Part shown: one piece after another, positions 63,561-64,000 of the stretch | Layout: every line of letters begins with the position of its first letter | How positions within the stretch are numbered: position 1 is the first letter of the stretch | DNA from: JAUIET01 sp039111475 | Lineage (GTDB): Bacteria > Pseudomonadota > Gammaproteobacteria > Pseudomonadales > JAUIET01 | DNA length: 64,000 nucleotides | Reading direction: 5' to 3' | Assembly (NCBI GenBank): GCA_039111475.1 | Contig: JBCCIP010000010.1 | Location: 62,001-126,000, forward strand | Translations under genes and position numbers: made by a program | The notes under the pieces: model-generated | Database searches by the model: none | Told to the model about the DNA's origin: nothing | The model's input: only the letters and a program-made list of their open reading frames with translations

Positions 63561-64000
63561 TCAAGCCAATGCAAAAACGGTAGCCGTCCAAAGCAACGCT
63601 GCCATACCTGCGGCAAAACTTGCCGGTACGATCTGTGTTTTCACGTGATCTGTTAAATCGCAGCCTGTGGTCATTGCGCTAAGTATCGTTGTATCGGATA
63701 TTGGGGAGCATTGATCACCGTAAACGCTGCCATTGAGAACCGTCGCAAAACAAACACCCATATACAGCTCTGGATTCGATAAGCCTTGCGAATGTGCGAC
63801 AGCCCATGCGAGTGGCATCGCGAGTGGAAAGGCTATTGCATAAGTGCCCCAACTGGTGCCCGTCGAAAAAGCCGTGACCATGGTTATTAGCAGCAGGCAG
63901 GCCGGCAGAATCCAGTAGGGTATTGTTTGTCCGAGCAGTTCTACCAAATACAGACCGCCTCCTGCTTCCTTGCTAACCGAGCCAACCGTAATCGCGAGCA
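63561..64000 (-). CDS. NhaC-type Na+/H+ antiporter, C-terminal part (cut by window end)
   Basis: The frame stays open to the right edge; the TTG at 63947 is internal. The visible 146 codons carry YGDQCSPISDTTILSAMTTGCDLTDHVKTQ split by membrane segments, the hallmark of NhaC antiporters, and four hydrophobic helices (WILPACLLLITMVTAF, WGTYAIAFPLAMPLAWAVA, ELYMGVCFATVLNG and the final AAGMAALLWTATVFALA). It ends directly against the stop codon of the convergent ATPase gene. A link to the membrane-stress operon is not implied. Confidence 0.88.
   Translation of the reverse strand, partial: LAITVGSVSKEAGGGLYLVELLGQTIPYWILPACLLLITMVTAFSTGTSWGTYAIAFPLAMPLAWAVAHSQGLSNPELYMGVCFATVLNGSVYGDQCSPISDTTILSAMTTGCDLTDHVKTQIVPASFAAGMAALLWTATVFALA

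Noticed and set aside
1..64000. tRNA, rRNA, CRISPR arrays, insertion sequences and prophage genes
   Set aside because: None was recognised on reading both strands; no regularly spaced repeats, transposase motifs or cloverleaf-like sequences stood out.

Overview
The window reads as part of a Gram-negative, probably marine, gammaproteobacterial chromosome. Supporting this are two TonB-dependent outer-membrane receptors, lipoprotein and twin-arginine signals, a BlaI/TonB/ExbD locus, a wax-ester-synthase-like acyltransferase, and compact operons with overlapping stop/start codons. The taxonomic guess is inference. I see no tRNA, rRNA, CRISPR array, transposase or phage gene. Several genes are best read with TTG or GTG starts because those codons carry the good ribosome-binding site.

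Bases 1-24300 look like an accessory catabolic region for a hydrophobic, esterified or oxygenated substrate. It holds VOC proteins (one a predicted lipoprotein), several SDR enzymes, a WS/DGAT acyltransferase, a class-C-type serine hydrolase, a sterol-desaturase-type hydroxylase, a paraoxonase-like beta-propeller, a type-B carboxylesterase, two TetR regulators, a TonB receptor, an epimerase/PhyH/VOC operon and a complete peptide-type ABC importer. Three copies of one 23-bp operator-like palindrome (near 1572, 12425 and 18333) tie separate transcription units together and suggest a single TetR regulon.

Bases 24500-41913 hold a second catabolic region. It contains a secreted duplicated-domain protein, a LysR gene divergent from a TonB receptor, and a string of Gfo/Idh/MocA oxidoreductase, sodium symporter, aldo/keto reductase and TauD-like dioxygenase. 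A second LysR then lies divergent from a DapA-like lyase, aldehyde dehydrogenase, FAD amine oxidase, two SDRs and a non-pyrrolysine MttB-family methyltransferase. The set is consistent with uptake and stepwise demethylation/oxidation of a quaternary or N-methylated amine, but the substrate is not provable from sequence.

Bases 41910-54000 are mixed: a DHH phosphoesterase; a blaI-blaR1-tonB-exbD operon behind a tandem operator, with TonB C-domains in place of a beta-lactam sensor; a carotenoid-cleavage-type oxygenase; a glycosyltransferase broken by one in-frame amber codon; a Rieske oxygenase; and a two-subunit molybdenum hydroxylase.

Bases 54158-63560 are the most interesting stretch. One five-gene operon encodes a DUF2170 (YjfI-like) protein with a DNA-binding-like N-terminus, a PspA/IM30 protein, a YqiJ-like membrane protein, a flotillin (YqiK-like) and a 1739-residue protein with a C-terminal AAA+ ATPase. 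The promoter region carries phased TTACA boxes, and a strong hairpin hides the ribosome-binding site of the ATPase gene. It looks like a membrane-stress or membrane-remodelling machine. The window ends inside a convergent NhaC-type antiporter gene.
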